Shown in pieces: positions 19,269 to 28,560 of a stretch of 64,000 bases of DNA. The notes under the pieces are model-generated. The model was given only the letters and a program-made list of their open reading frames with translations. It did no database searches and was not told the origin of the DNA. The position numbers were made by a program, and so were the translations under genes. The DNA is from Variovorax ginsengisoli (GTDB taxonomy: Bacteria; Pseudomonadota; Gammaproteobacteria; Burkholderiales; Burkholderiaceae_C). The stretch's first letter is position 1; each line of letters begins with the position of its first letter. Location: positions 1 to 64,000 of the forward strand of contig NZ_RCZJ01000006.1 of NCBI RefSeq assembly GCF_006438845.1. The letters are read 5' to 3'.

Positions 19269-20378
19269 ATGAAGTTATTGATCTTGATCCACTCACTTCA
19301 GTCTGGCGGCGCTGAAAGGGTTTCCGCCAGCATGGCCAATCACTGGGAAGAAGCGGGCTGGACCGTAACAGTACTTACCTTGACTTCAAATGCACGGGAT
19401 TTTTACAAAGTCAACGCGGGCGTACAACGCGTGGCGCTCAATGTTGCTGGCGACAGTCGTAACGCACTCTCAGCTGTAAATAACAACTTCCAGCGGGTGC
19501 GCGCAATTCGCCGCGAGCTTAAGAAAAGGGAGCCTGACGTCGCTGTCGCGATGATGAGCACAGCCAACATTCTATTGGCGCTGGCTGCTATAGGACTAAA
19601 GGGGGTACGGATAATTGGGTCGGAGCGCACGTACCCGCCGCGCATTCCTTTGGGCCGGGCCTGGGAAGCTATGCGTGCTTATCTCTATGGTCAACTCGAC
19701 ACTGTCGTCGCCCTTACACAAGAGTCTGCCAGCTGGTTGCATCAGCACACTCGGGCGCGCGAAGTCGCAGTAATACCCAATGCCGTGACGTGGCCCCTCC
19801 CTATTCACGATCCTTACCTGCCGACGCCAGACCGCACTGATGGCAGCCATATCTTGTTAGCTGTGGGGCGAATGAGCGAAGAAAAAGGTTTCGACCTGTT
19901 GATACGTGCCTTTCATGCCTTGGCTCCCGATTTTCCGACCTGGCGCTTAGTGATTCTCGGAGACGGGGTCGATCGGCAAGCTTTAGAGGCGCAAACGGTA
20001 CTCACCGGGCTGGAAAGTCGCATTAGTCTCCCCGGGCGTTCAGGAAATGTTGGGCAATGGTATGCGGCGGCTGATCTCTATGCATTGACTTCGCGTTTTG
20101 AAGGCTTCCCGAACACGCTTATTGAAGCGATGTCGTATGGATTGCCTGTCGTGAGTTTTGATTGTGATACAGGCCCTCGCGACATTATCCGTCATGAAAT
20201 TGATGGTCTTCTAGTTCCAGCAGGTAACGGCGCAGCTTTAGAGCATTCGTTGCGCCGACTGATGGAAAATAAAGCGCTTCGAGACCAATTTGGTGCCAAA
20301 GCTAACGAGGTAAAACAGCGTTTCTCTATTGAATCTGTTTCGAAGATGTGGGAAAACTATTTCGGACTCGAAAGTTAA
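19269..20378 (+). CDS. GT4-family glycosyltransferase
   Basis: ATG at 19269 gives 369 residues; a TTG directly after the flippase stop is three codons upstream. N-terminal motif LILIHSLQSGGAERVSASMA is typical of GT4 enzymes of capsule and O-antigen loci. The donor-binding domain has LLAVGRMSEEKGFDLLIRAF and the E-x7-E signature in FEGFPNTLIEAMSYGLPVVS. Expected to add one sugar to the lipid-linked repeat unit at the cytoplasmic face. The donor sugar is unknown. Codon use is more AT-rich than in the flanking housekeeping genes. Confidence 0.88.
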   Translation: MKLLILIHSLQSGGAERVSASMANHWEEAGWTVTVLTLTSNARDFYKVNAGVQRVALNVAGDSRNALSAVNNNFQRVRAIRRELKKREPDVAVAMMSTANILLALAAIGLKGVRIIGSERTYPPRIPLGRAWEAMRAYLYGQLDTVVALTQESASWLHQHTRAREVAVIPNAVTWPLPIHDPYLPTPDRTDGSHILLAVGRMSEEKGFDLLIRAFHALAPDFPTWRLVILGDGVDRQALEAQTVLTGLESRISLPGRSGNVGQWYAAADLYALTSRFEGFPNTLIEAMSYGLPVVSFDCDTGPRDIIRHEIDGLLVPAGNGAALEHSLRRLMENKALRDQFGAKANEVKQRFSIESVSKMWENYFGLES

Positions 20379-20392
20379 GATAATTGTTATAT

Positions 20393-21586
20393 ATGTCGCT
20401 CGCCAAATTTCGCTTGCTTTGGGCTGGCGGACTCAGTTTGTTTTTCTTTCTGAATCTAGACCAGTTTGGTTTTTCTTTGGGCGTGTTGCCTGCTCCTAAA
20501 TATTTTGCGATATGTGCATTTGTTGGGACAGTTGTTTTATTTCTTCCAAAACTCAACTTAGGCAGAATAATAAAAAACCCACTCTTCATCTGGATGCTTT
20601 TTTATTTTATTTTGTCCGCGATAAGCGCCACGTTTAATTACAACTCGGGCTTCTCAGAAGCTGATTTCTTTAAGGTTATCTCAACGTGCCTATACATTTC
20701 CGCCGCCTGGCTCGTCTATTCGCAGACAGACGAGTTCAACAAATTTTGGGTTGCAATCTTATGGGTTGCTCTGCTACTTAGTGTTGCGAGCATCTGCGTA
20801 GACTATTCCCAGGCAGGCGGCTCTATTTTTAGCGCGGCGGGATTGGGCATTGAGGGGCGTGCGGCCGGACTATATTTGAATCCAACAATTGCTGCACAGA
20901 CGGTCTCGCTTATCTTGCTCTGCATATTCCAGCGCGGCGCTCGTAAGACTAACTTTATTGCCTCCGCTATTGCACTGATCGGCATAACGCTCACGTTCTC
21001 GCGCGGAGGGCTTGTTGCTTACGTGCTGGTTTTAGTCATTGTAATGTGGCAACGGCATCATTCGCGCTGGTTATTGTTGTTCTTCTCGGTATTGTTTATT
21101 GCAGTTGTTGTTGGATCGGATTGGTTGTTCGAGGCGGTGTCATCGGTGATTTCTCCTGAAAATAGCAATACCGCGCAGCGATTAAGTTGGGCTTTTGGCA
21201 AAGCGAGTTCTGACTACATTGCTGAGGATGCGAGAGGACAAGCGTTGTCGTTTGGCTGGGATAGGTTTGCGGAGGCGCCGTTCATCGGCGGAGGGATTGG
21301 ATTCATGTCATCTTGGACCACCGGGGTCGGGACCCACAATATGATATTACGAAATTTGGTTGACTACGGATTGTTGGGTGTATTCGTTTTTCCGTTATTT
21401 CTTTATGTCAGTATGCGCTCGATGCAAATAAAACGGATTGGGAGGTGGCTTTGGTTAAGCGCGGGACTGGTCGTTGTGCTGAGTATGTTTTCGCATGATA
21501 TGTTGGAGCAAGCGTGCTTTATCTTTCCCTGGTTGGCGATTTGCCAAATACGACCAAAAGAGAAGATTTTTAATGATAGAAGGTGA
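20393..21586 (+). CDS. Wzy-like polysaccharide polymerase / O-antigen ligase family membrane protein
   Basis: ATG at 20393 gives 397 residues (a TTG three codons earlier is possible). Polytopic membrane protein with about ten hydrophobic segments. The O-antigen ligase/polymerase family region is visible: a loop with EGRAAGLYLNPTIAAQ, then ITLTFSRGGLVAYVLVLVI, then a periplasmic loop ending GVGTHNMILRNLVDYGLLG. The position between glycosyltransferases argues for a repeat-unit polymerase (Wzy) rather than a lipid-A ligase. It is the most AT-rich gene of the window, with runs of T and many TTA/ATA codons, as is usual for wzy genes acquired by transfer. Confidence 0.85.
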   Translation: MSLAKFRLLWAGGLSLFFFLNLDQFGFSLGVLPAPKYFAICAFVGTVVLFLPKLNLGRIIKNPLFIWMLFYFILSAISATFNYNSGFSEADFFKVISTCLYISAAWLVYSQTDEFNKFWVAILWVALLLSVASICVDYSQAGGSIFSAAGLGIEGRAAGLYLNPTIAAQTVSLILLCIFQRGARKTNFIASAIALIGITLTFSRGGLVAYVLVLVIVMWQRHHSRWLLLFFSVLFIAVVVGSDWLFEAVSSVISPENSNTAQRLSWAFGKASSDYIAEDARGQALSFGWDRFAEAPFIGGGIGFMSSWTTGVGTHNMILRNLVDYGLLGVFVFPLFLYVSMRSMQIKRIGRWLWLSAGLVVVLSMFSHDMLEQACFIFPWLAICQIRPKEKIFNDRR

Positions 21587-22748
21587 AGGCATTCCAAGTG
21601 TGATAGCTATCTTTCTTCCGTCGCTTAACGGCGGCGGGGCAGAGCGCGTAATGGTCACGATAGCCAATGCCTTCGCGGCGCGCGGTTTTCAGGTCGACTT
21701 GGTACTAGCAAGCGCTCAAGGACCGTATTTAAAGGACGTATCGTCCGCCGTCCGAGTCGTGAATCTCAAAGCCAAGCGCGTCAGCAAGGCACTTTGGCCC
21801 TTAACTATGTATTTGCGGCGAGAACGACCGCGGACCTTACTGTCTGCCCTAAGCCATGCGAATGTGATCGCTTTGCTAGCAAAAAAGCTAGCCGGCGTGC
21901 CTTTGCGGCTGGTCGTCTCCGAACGGGGGTTCACTAGCGGAGAATTTTCCATTGCTAAAGGAGTAGCTTCGCGTATAAATTACAGATTGGTGCGCTGGTT
22001 GTATCCGAGGGCTGATGGCATCTGCACTGTTTCTCAGGTGGCAGCTAAAGACTTGGCAGACTTTGTCCGCCTTCCCTCATCACGTGTTCAAAACATCTAC
22101 AACCCATTTGACATCTCGCGTATTGATCGGCTGTGCAAGGAGCCGCTGACTCACCCTTGGTTTGAGTCAGGCCAACCACCGGTGTTGTTGGCGATAGGGC
22201 GTATGAACGAGGCCAAGGATTTTCCTGTACTCCTTCGTGCCTTTGCGCAACTTCACAGGCATCGAGCCGTGCGCCTAGTGATCTTGGGTGAAGGAGAATT
22301 GCGGCCTGAGCTTGAAGCGTTGCTCCTTCAGTTGAGCTTAGATGCTGACGTGGTGCAATTACCCGGGTTTGTCTCCAATCCTTTTGTATGGCTGGCCCAT
22401 TGCAGCCTGTTTGTTCTGTCTTCACGGCGTGAGGGACTGCCGGGCGCACTCATTGAGGCAATGGCTTGCGGAACGCCGGTTGTCAGCACCAACTGCCTGA
22501 GCGGCCCGGACGAGATTTTGGAAGGCGGGCGTTGGGGTCGACTAGTGCCCGTAGGTGATGCTGATGCGCTCGCGTCGGCAATGGCCGCCACGCTAGATAC
22601 GCCCAAGAACCGCCTTCCTGACGTACGCCGTCGTGCGGCTGATTTTGAGCAGGGACGTGCGGTGGATGCGTATTTACGCATTTTGGGCATGCCTTTACAA
22701 CGTGGGTCCAAAGCTTCGCCGTTTGCTGAAGACGAGCCGGCGAAATGA
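21573..22748 (+). CDS. GT4-family glycosyltransferase
   Basis: ATG at 21573 overlaps the polymerase gene by 14 bases and gives 391 residues; the frame is open further upstream but lies inside the polymerase gene. N-terminal motif IFLPSLNGGGAERVMVTIA, donor domain LLAIGRMNEAKDFPVLLRAF, and E-x7-E in RREGLPGALIEAMACGTPVV. Expected to extend the lipid-linked repeat unit. It ends in a four-base ATGA overlap with the next glycosyltransferase gene, so the two are translationally coupled. Confidence 0.88.
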   Translation: MIEGEGIPSVIAIFLPSLNGGGAERVMVTIANAFAARGFQVDLVLASAQGPYLKDVSSAVRVVNLKAKRVSKALWPLTMYLRRERPRTLLSALSHANVIALLAKKLAGVPLRLVVSERGFTSGEFSIAKGVASRINYRLVRWLYPRADGICTVSQVAAKDLADFVRLPSSRVQNIYNPFDISRIDRLCKEPLTHPWFESGQPPVLLAIGRMNEAKDFPVLLRAFAQLHRHRAVRLVILGEGELRPELEALLLQLSLDADVVQLPGFVSNPFVWLAHCSLFVLSSRREGLPGALIEAMACGTPVVSTNCLSGPDEILEGGRWGRLVPVGDADALASAMAATLDTPKNRLPDVRRRAADFEQGRAVDAYLRILGMPLQRGSKASPFAEDEPAK

Positions 22749-23884
22749 AAGTTGCCTTCGTCATCACAGGCCTTTCAACTGGCGGTGCAGAAATAATGCT
22801 CCACAAGTTGCTGCAAAACATCGACCGCACACGATTTGAGCCTATCGTCGTTTCACTGACGAGCAAGGGCGAAATTGGCGAGCGCATTGAGGCTCTTGGG
22901 GTCCCGGTGGATGTACTTGGCATGAGGCCTGGCCTGCCCAATCCCTTCGCGCTGTTCCGCTTGGCTCGTTTGTTGCGGCGAGCAAAACCCGATGTGGTGC
23001 ATACGTGGATGTACCACGCCGATTTGCTAGGTGGGCTGGCGGCTCGCCTCGCGGGATGCCACAGGGTTATTTGGGGTATACGTCACGGAAATTTGTCAAA
23101 ATCCGAGAACAAGCGGGGCACCCTTATGGTGATTAAGCTGTGTGCACGACTGTCCGGCCGGCTGCCCGCGAGAATATTGTCGTGCTCACAGCGGGCTAAA
23201 GAGGTGCACGCTGCGATTGGCTATATAGAGGAGCGGATCCATGTCATTCCTAACGGGTTTGATTTAAGTCATTTTGCGCCCGATGCGGCTGCACATTGCA
23301 GCCTGCTCGCTGAGCTGAGTCTTACGCCTGATACATTGCTCGTGGGAGTAGTAGCGCGTTTTGATCCTCAAAAGAACCATCTTGGATTTGTGCAGGCGGC
23401 GGCGCAACTGATGGCACTGGTGCCTCAGGTGCATTTCGTACTGGCTGGCACAGAGGTAAATGGCGATAACGTTTCCCTTCAGGCGGCGATTGCTGAGCAC
23501 GAGGGCCTGCAAGCTCGTATGCACCTACTGGGTCGGCGCGACGATGTCCCGCGCTTGATGGCTGCCTTCGATGTGCTGGCCTCACCCTCGCATGGAGAGG
23601 CTTTTCCTAATGTGTTGGGTGAGGCTATGGCCAGCGGCTTGCCTTGCGTCGTAACGGATGCGGGCGATTCGGCGGAAATTATTGGCGCGACTGGCCATGT
23701 TGTGGGAGTAGGTGACATGGCAGCGCTAGCGCAGCGTTTACAAGAGGTGCTACTTCTGCCTAAGGCGCAGCGGGCTGCCCTTGGTCATCAGGCGCGCACC
23801 AGGATACGAGCCGAGTATGAAATCCGGCAGGTGGTGGCCCGCTACCAAGCTTTTTACCAGCTTGTAGCGATGGACAATAATTAG
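22745..23884 (+). CDS. GT4-family glycosyltransferase
   Basis: 379 residues. N-terminal motif VAFVITGLSTGGAEIMLHKL and the following LRRAKPDVVHTWMYHADLL are typical of a GT4 subgroup found in O-antigen loci. Donor domain: VVARFDPQKNHLGFVQAA and HGEAFPNVLGEAMASGLPCV, where the E-x7-E signature is kept. Adds a sugar to the growing repeat unit; specificity unknown. Starts inside the stop codon of the preceding gene (ATGA). Confidence 0.88.
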   Translation: MKVAFVITGLSTGGAEIMLHKLLQNIDRTRFEPIVVSLTSKGEIGERIEALGVPVDVLGMRPGLPNPFALFRLARLLRRAKPDVVHTWMYHADLLGGLAARLAGCHRVIWGIRHGNLSKSENKRGTLMVIKLCARLSGRLPARILSCSQRAKEVHAAIGYIEERIHVIPNGFDLSHFAPDAAAHCSLLAELSLTPDTLLVGVVARFDPQKNHLGFVQAAAQLMALVPQVHFVLAGTEVNGDNVSLQAAIAEHEGLQARMHLLGRRDDVPRLMAAFDVLASPSHGEAFPNVLGEAMASGLPCVVTDAGDSAEIIGATGHVVGVGDMAALAQRLQEVLLLPKAQRAALGHQARTRIRAEYEIRQVVARYQAFYQLVAMDNN

Positions 23885-23896
23885 GAGGAGCGAAGA

Positions 23897-25882
23897 ATGT
23901 GCGGATTTACAGGTTTTTTAGGCGGAGCGCTGTTTGGTGATCGGCCATTTGCAATGGCTCTGCTGCAGCGGATGGCAGACACATTGGCAGCACGCGGGCC
24001 GGATGATAGCGGCTTGTGGCATGAAGTGGCTGGAGCTTCAGCCATAGGTCTTGCGCATCGTCGCCTGGCCATCTTGGACTTATCCCCTGCAGGTCACCAG
24101 CCAATGGTTTGCCATACTGGGCGTTACGTCATTGCCTTCAACGGTGAAATCTACAACCACTTGGATGTCCGTAAAGAGTTGCAGGCTGGTGGCCATGCAC
24201 CCAGTTGGCGTGGGCGTTCCGACACCGAGACGCTGTTAGCCGGGTTCGTCGCTTGGGGCGTGACGGCGACGCTGCAGCGCTCCATAGGCATGTTTGCGTT
24301 TGCGCTTTGGGACAAAAGGGAGGAGCTGCTGATCCTTGGCCGCGACCGTATGGGCGAGAAACCTTTGTATTACGGCTGGCAGGGCGCCGGAGAAGAATCC
24401 AGTTTCCTGTTTGGATCTGAGCTGAAGGCGCTAAAGGAACATCCTGGATTTAAGTCCGAGATTGACCGCGACGCCTTGTCTCTGCTCATGCGGCACAACT
24501 ACATTAACGCGCCTCATTCGATTTACCGAGGGATTTACAAGCTGCTGCCAGGGCATGTTTTATCAGTTTCTATGCGTAAACGCGAGCCGGTGCTGGAGCA
24601 GTTCTGGTCCTTGACTGACGTAGCACAGGCTGGGGTAAGGCGCCCGTTCACTGGTGGCGTTGAAAGCATTACAGACGAGCTAGAAACCTTACTCAGATCT
24701 GCCGTGCGGCAGCAGATGCTTTCAGATGTGCCGCTGGGAGCATTCCTCTCTGGGGGCGTTGATTCTTCTACCGTAGTGGCGCTGATGCAAGCGCAATCCG
24801 ATCGCCCTGTCAAAACCTTTACGATAGGTTTTCATGAAAAAGGCTACAACGAGGCTGTTCATGCCAAAGCTGTAGCTAAACACCTAGGCACGGAACACAC
24901 CGAGTTGTATGTCACGGCCCAGCAGGCTCTGGATGTAATTCCCAAACTGCCTGGCCTGTATTGCGAGCCATTTGCTGATTCTTCACAGATTCCCACGTTT
25001 TTGGTAAGCCTGCTGGCGCGCCAGAAGGTAACGGTAGCGCTCTCTGGCGACGCGGGCGACGAGCTGTTTTGCGGCTACAGCCGCTACGTCGTCGCGCGTG
25101 ATCTGTGGGCGAAAGCTGGGCGTATACCTCGAAGCTTGCGCGGGGCTGCGGCAGTGGGCATTCGCGCCCTTTCGGCCGACGGTTGGAACGCTTTACTGGC
25201 GCCGGTGAGATCCTTTTTGCCGATTAGCCTGCGCGACGCTAATGTGGGCGACAAATTGCACAAAGGGGCCGCGTTGTTGTCGGCACGGCAAGTAGACGAG
25301 CTTTATTTGAAACTAGTCAGTCATTGGGAACCCGACGGTCTAGTGTTGTCTTCGCATGAGCCGTTCACCGCCTTGCGTGGTGCACCGCCAACGCTGGCTG
25401 GTTTAAACGAGTTGGAGCGAATGATGGCATTGGATGCCATCACTTATTTGCCTGGCGACATTCTTACGAAGGTTGATCGTGCGGCTATGGGTGTCAGCTT
25501 GGAAGGGCGGGTACCATTTTTGGATCACCGCGTGGTTGAATTTGCCTGGCGCGTGCCACAAGCTATGAAACTGCGGGCAGGTATGGGCAAGTGGATTTTG
25601 CGCCAAGTGCTATACCGCCACGTGCCCAGGTCTTTGATCGAGCGGCCCAAAATGGGCTTTGGTGTGCCGATAGGTAGCTGGCTACGCGGTCCGCTGCGCG
25701 ATTGGGCCGAAGATTTGCTCGATGAGTGCCGATTGAAGAACGAAGGATATTTCAATCCAATACCGATTCGGAAAAAGTGGACCGAGCATTTGAGCGGTCA
25801 GCGCAATTGGGAGCAACAGCTCTGGTGCGTGCTGATGTTTCAAGGATGGTTGGACGAGCATACGAAGCAGGTGCGCCTGTGA
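23897..25882 (+). CDS. asnB: Asparagine synthase-like glutamine amidotransferase
   Basis: 661 residues, preceded by a strong AGGAGG ribosome-binding site. Cys2 (MCGFTGFLGG) is the nucleophile of the class-II glutaminase domain (NGEIYNHLDVRKEL is its substrate-binding loop). The synthetase domain has the PP-loop GAFLSGGVDSSTVVAL and VALSGDAGDELFCGYSRY. Known housekeeping enzymes make asparagine. In surface-polysaccharide loci the same family (for example WbpS in Pseudomonas aeruginosa serotype O6) is thought to amidate the carboxyl group of a uronic acid. Since the TviB/TviC pair here should make UDP-GalNAcA, conversion to the GalNAcA amide is the most likely job (inference). Confidence 0.88.
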   Translation: MCGFTGFLGGALFGDRPFAMALLQRMADTLAARGPDDSGLWHEVAGASAIGLAHRRLAILDLSPAGHQPMVCHTGRYVIAFNGEIYNHLDVRKELQAGGHAPSWRGRSDTETLLAGFVAWGVTATLQRSIGMFAFALWDKREELLILGRDRMGEKPLYYGWQGAGEESSFLFGSELKALKEHPGFKSEIDRDALSLLMRHNYINAPHSIYRGIYKLLPGHVLSVSMRKREPVLEQFWSLTDVAQAGVRRPFTGGVESITDELETLLRSAVRQQMLSDVPLGAFLSGGVDSSTVVALMQAQSDRPVKTFTIGFHEKGYNEAVHAKAVAKHLGTEHTELYVTAQQALDVIPKLPGLYCEPFADSSQIPTFLVSLLARQKVTVALSGDAGDELFCGYSRYVVARDLWAKAGRIPRSLRGAAAVGIRALSADGWNALLAPVRSFLPISLRDANVGDKLHKGAALLSARQVDELYLKLVSHWEPDGLVLSSHEPFTALRGAPPTLAGLNELERMMALDAITYLPGDILTKVDRAAMGVSLEGRVPFLDHRVVEFAWRVPQAMKLRAGMGKWILRQVLYRHVPRSLIERPKMGFGVPIGSWLRGPLRDWAEDLLDECRLKNEGYFNPIPIRKKWTEHLSGQRNWEQQLWCVLMFQGWLDEHTKQVRL

Positions 25883-25899
25883 CCCGTTGTCACTGACTC

Positions 25900-27033
25900 A
25901 TGGCGAAAAAGATCCTGCTATTCGTCGTTAATGTCGACTGGTTCTTCACCTCGCACCGCATGCCGATCGCGTTGGCGGCGATGAGGGATGGCTACGAGGT
26001 TCACATCGCCACCAGCATCACCACCAAGCTCGACGACCTGCGCCGCAACGGTCTTATCGTCCACGAACTCAAGCTGAGGCGAGAAGGGGCGTCGTTCCTC
26101 AACGGGTTCTCGTCGCTGCGCCAGCTGGTCCGTCTGTTTCGCCTGCTTCGGCCGCGCGTGGTGCACCTTGTGACGATCAAGCCTGTGCTGCTTGGCGGCA
26201 TCGCGGCACGGCTGACGGGCATCCCGGCGGTGGTTGCAGCGGTGTCAGGGCTGGGCTACGTGTTCACGGCGCAAGGCAAGGCGGCCTACCTACGACGCTG
26301 GGCCATCGCCAAGGTCTACCGCATCGCACTGTCGAACCCCCGACTTCAGGTGATCTTTCAGAACGAGGACGACCGGCGCATCCTGTGCCACTTCGCTCGG
26401 TTGGATCCTGCGCGCTCAATCCTGATTCGCGGCTCGGGCGTGGATCTGCGCGACTATCACCTCTCGCCGCTGCCCCCGGGCGTGCCTACGGTGGTGATGG
26501 CGGCGCGTCTGCTGCGCGACAAGGGTGTCGGCGAGTTCATCGAGGCGGCGCGACTGCTCCGCGGGCGCGGTTCGATCGCACGGTTCGTTCTGGTCGGTTC
26601 GCTTGATGAGGCCAACCCGACCAGCCTCACGAAGGCGCGGTTGGAAGCCATCGTCAAGGAAGACATCGTCGAACTGTGGGGCCATCGAACCGACATGCCC
26701 AATGTGATGGCACAAGCGAGCATCGTAGTGCTGCCGTCATATCGCGAAGGCCTGCCCAAGGTGCTGATCGAAGCCGCGGCCTGCGGTCGGCCCGTAGTCA
26801 CTACCGATGTCCCCGGCTGCCGTGACGCCATCGAGGCCGACATGACTGGGCTGCTGGTACCGGTGCGCGATGCCGTCGCCCTCGCATACGCAATTGAGCG
26901 GCTGGTGTCCAGCCCCGCCCTGTGCCGCGACATGGGCGTCGCCGGGCGCCGGCTGGCCGAAGCGGCGTTTGATCTCAAGATCGTTGTCGACGCCCACCTC
27001 AATCTCTACAAAAAAATCGCAATGACGTCATGA
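25900..27033 (+). CDS. GT4-family glycosyltransferase (WbpU/PglA-like)
   Basis: 377 residues. N-terminal VVNVDWFFTSHRMPIALAA and VHLVTIKPVLLGGIAARL are typical of the glycosyltransferase that adds the second sugar to an undecaprenyl-linked QuiNAc, FucNAc or bacillosamine. Donor domain: VMAARLLRDKGVGEFIEAAR and the E-x7-E motif in YREGLPKVLIEAAACGRPVV. High GC content resumes with this gene, which lies at the right edge of the AT-richer block. Its stop overlaps the start of the next gene by four bases. Confidence 0.88.
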   Translation: MAKKILLFVVNVDWFFTSHRMPIALAAMRDGYEVHIATSITTKLDDLRRNGLIVHELKLRREGASFLNGFSSLRQLVRLFRLLRPRVVHLVTIKPVLLGGIAARLTGIPAVVAAVSGLGYVFTAQGKAAYLRRWAIAKVYRIALSNPRLQVIFQNEDDRRILCHFARLDPARSILIRGSGVDLRDYHLSPLPPGVPTVVMAARLLRDKGVGEFIEAARLLRGRGSIARFVLVGSLDEANPTSLTKARLEAIVKEDIVELWGHRTDMPNVMAQASIVVLPSYREGLPKVLIEAAACGRPVVTTDVPGCRDAIEADMTGLLVPVRDAVALAYAIERLVSSPALCRDMGVAGRRLAEAAFDLKIVVDAHLNLYKKIAMTS

Positions 27034-27974
27034 AAGTTTTGATCACTGGCGCAAACGGCTTCGTCGGCAACGCCCTCTGGCGCCGGCTCGACGCGGAGCC
27101 CGGGATGCAGGCAGTAGGGAGCGTAAGAGCACCTGAGATGGCTGCGCGCCACCCGCAGTGGTCGGCCGTGGGAGAACTTACAGCGACGACGGACTGGTCG
27201 GCGCTGCTCACAGGCGTGGACGTGGTAGTCCATACCGCAGCCCGCGTGCATGTGCTCGACGACTCGGCGGCTGATCCAGTGTCTGCGTTCCGGTGCGTGA
27301 ACGTTCATGGCACGCTGCGCCTCGCGCGACAAGCAGCCGCCGCCGGCGTCACACGGTTCGTCTTCGTCAGTTCGGTCAAAGTGAACGGCGAATCTACGCC
27401 GCGTGGGTGCCCTTTCACGGCCGATGACAGCCCTGCGCCGCTGGACGCCTATGGTGTTTCCAAGCATGAGGCAGAGTGCGCGCTGCGCGAACTGGCGTCG
27501 CAGACCGGCCTGGAACTCGTGATCATCCGTCCGCCCCTCGTCTATGGTCCAGGCGTCAAGGCCAACTTCGCCGCGATGATGCAATGGCTAGCCCGCGGCA
27601 GGCCCTTGCCGTTGGGGGCGGTGGACAACCGTCGAAGCCTCGTTGCACTCGGCAACCTCGTCGATTTGCTAGTCACCTGCTTGCAGCATCCCGCCGCTAC
27701 CGGCCAGACCTTTCTAGTGTCCGACGGCGAGGACGTCTCCACCACGCAGCTTTTGCGTCGCATGGGAACGGCGCTCGGGCGCCCGGCGCGGCTACTGCAG
27801 GTGCCACCTTCCTGGCTTGAATGGGGTGCAGCGCGCATTGGCAAGGGCGATGTGGCGCGCCGCTTATGCGGGTCGTTGCAGGTCGACATCACCAAGACAC
27901 GCGAGCTGCTCGGATGGCACCCCCCGCTGTCGCTCGACGAGGGATTGAAGAAGGCTGCCGGAGGCGCGGCGTGA
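27030..27974 (+). CDS. NAD(P)-dependent epimerase/reductase, WbpV-like
   Basis: 314 residues. Extended short-chain dehydrogenase with VLITGANGFVGNALWRRL (nucleotide binding), FVFVSSVKVNGESTP and the Tyr/Lys pair in APLDAYGVSKHEAE. The sequence resembles WbpV-type enzymes that reduce the 4-keto sugar made by a WbpM-type dehydratase to give UDP-D-QuiNAc or UDP-FucNAc. This fits the WbpM-like gene at 29657. The start overlaps the preceding glycosyltransferase (ATGA) and the stop overlaps the next gene (GTGA). Confidence 0.82.
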   Translation: MKVLITGANGFVGNALWRRLDAEPGMQAVGSVRAPEMAARHPQWSAVGELTATTDWSALLTGVDVVVHTAARVHVLDDSAADPVSAFRCVNVHGTLRLARQAAAAGVTRFVFVSSVKVNGESTPRGCPFTADDSPAPLDAYGVSKHEAECALRELASQTGLELVIIRPPLVYGPGVKANFAAMMQWLARGRPLPLGAVDNRRSLVALGNLVDLLVTCLQHPAATGQTFLVSDGEDVSTTQLLRRMGTALGRPARLLQVPPSWLEWGAARIGKGDVARRLCGSLQVDITKTRELLGWHPPLSLDEGLKKAAGGAA

Positions 27975-28531
27975 AACGGGCCTTTGATCTGCTGCTGGCC
28001 TTGGCGGCGGCCGTGCTGCTTGCAGCGCCGGTAATCATGGTGGCAATACTGGTGCGACTGACTTCTCCAGGGCCGGCACTCTACTGGTCGGATCGAGTTG
28101 GACGGAACAATGCGATCTTCCGCATGCCCAAGTTCCGCAGCATGCGCATCGGTACGCCCGCGGTGGCCACACACCTTCTAGACAATGCAACTTCGCATCT
28201 AACCCCCATCGGCAGCTTCTTGCGCAAGAGCAGCCTGGACGAGCTGCCACAGCTTTGGAGCATCCTGGTGGGAGACATGAGCTTCGTCGGCCCCCGCCCA
28301 GCACTGTTTAACCAGCACGACCTCATCTCGCTTCGAACTGCACACGGTGTCCATGCACTCGTGCCGGGGCTGACAGGGTGGGCGCAGGTCAATGGGCGGG
28401 ACGAATTGCTCATTGCCGACAAGGTTGCACTCGACGCGCATTACCTCCGGCGCCAGTCGCTCACCTTCGATTTCCGCATCCTTTGGATGACTTTCGTCAA
28501 GGTGCTGCGTCGCGATGGCGTCTCGCACTGA
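27971..28531 (+). CDS. Initiating sugar-1-phosphate transferase (monotopic, PglC-like)
   Basis: GTG at 27971 overlaps the preceding stop codon (GTGA) and gives 186 residues, matching the small single-domain phosphoglycosyl transferases. One N-terminal re-entrant hydrophobic segment follows VKRAFDLLLALAAAV. Conserved parts: FRMPKFRSMRIGT, LRKSSLDELPQLWSILVGDM, SFVGPRPAL, PGLTGWAQVNGRD. It transfers the first sugar phosphate from UDP-sugar to undecaprenyl phosphate, so it should start each repeat unit. Given WbpM/WbpV-type genes nearby, the first sugar is probably QuiNAc or FucNAc (inference). Confidence 0.92.
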   Translation: MKRAFDLLLALAAAVLLAAPVIMVAILVRLTSPGPALYWSDRVGRNNAIFRMPKFRSMRIGTPAVATHLLDNATSHLTPIGSFLRKSSLDELPQLWSILVGDMSFVGPRPALFNQHDLISLRTAHGVHALVPGLTGWAQVNGRDELLIADKVALDAHYLRRQSLTFDFRILWMTFVKVLRRDGVSH

Positions 28532-28560
28532 GCAACTGGCAGACATGCATTGAGAGTTTG

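Noticed and set aside
23897..25882. AsnB taken simply as housekeeping asparagine synthetase
   Set aside because: It cannot be excluded, but its place inside a uronic-acid polysaccharide locus makes sugar amidation the better explanation.
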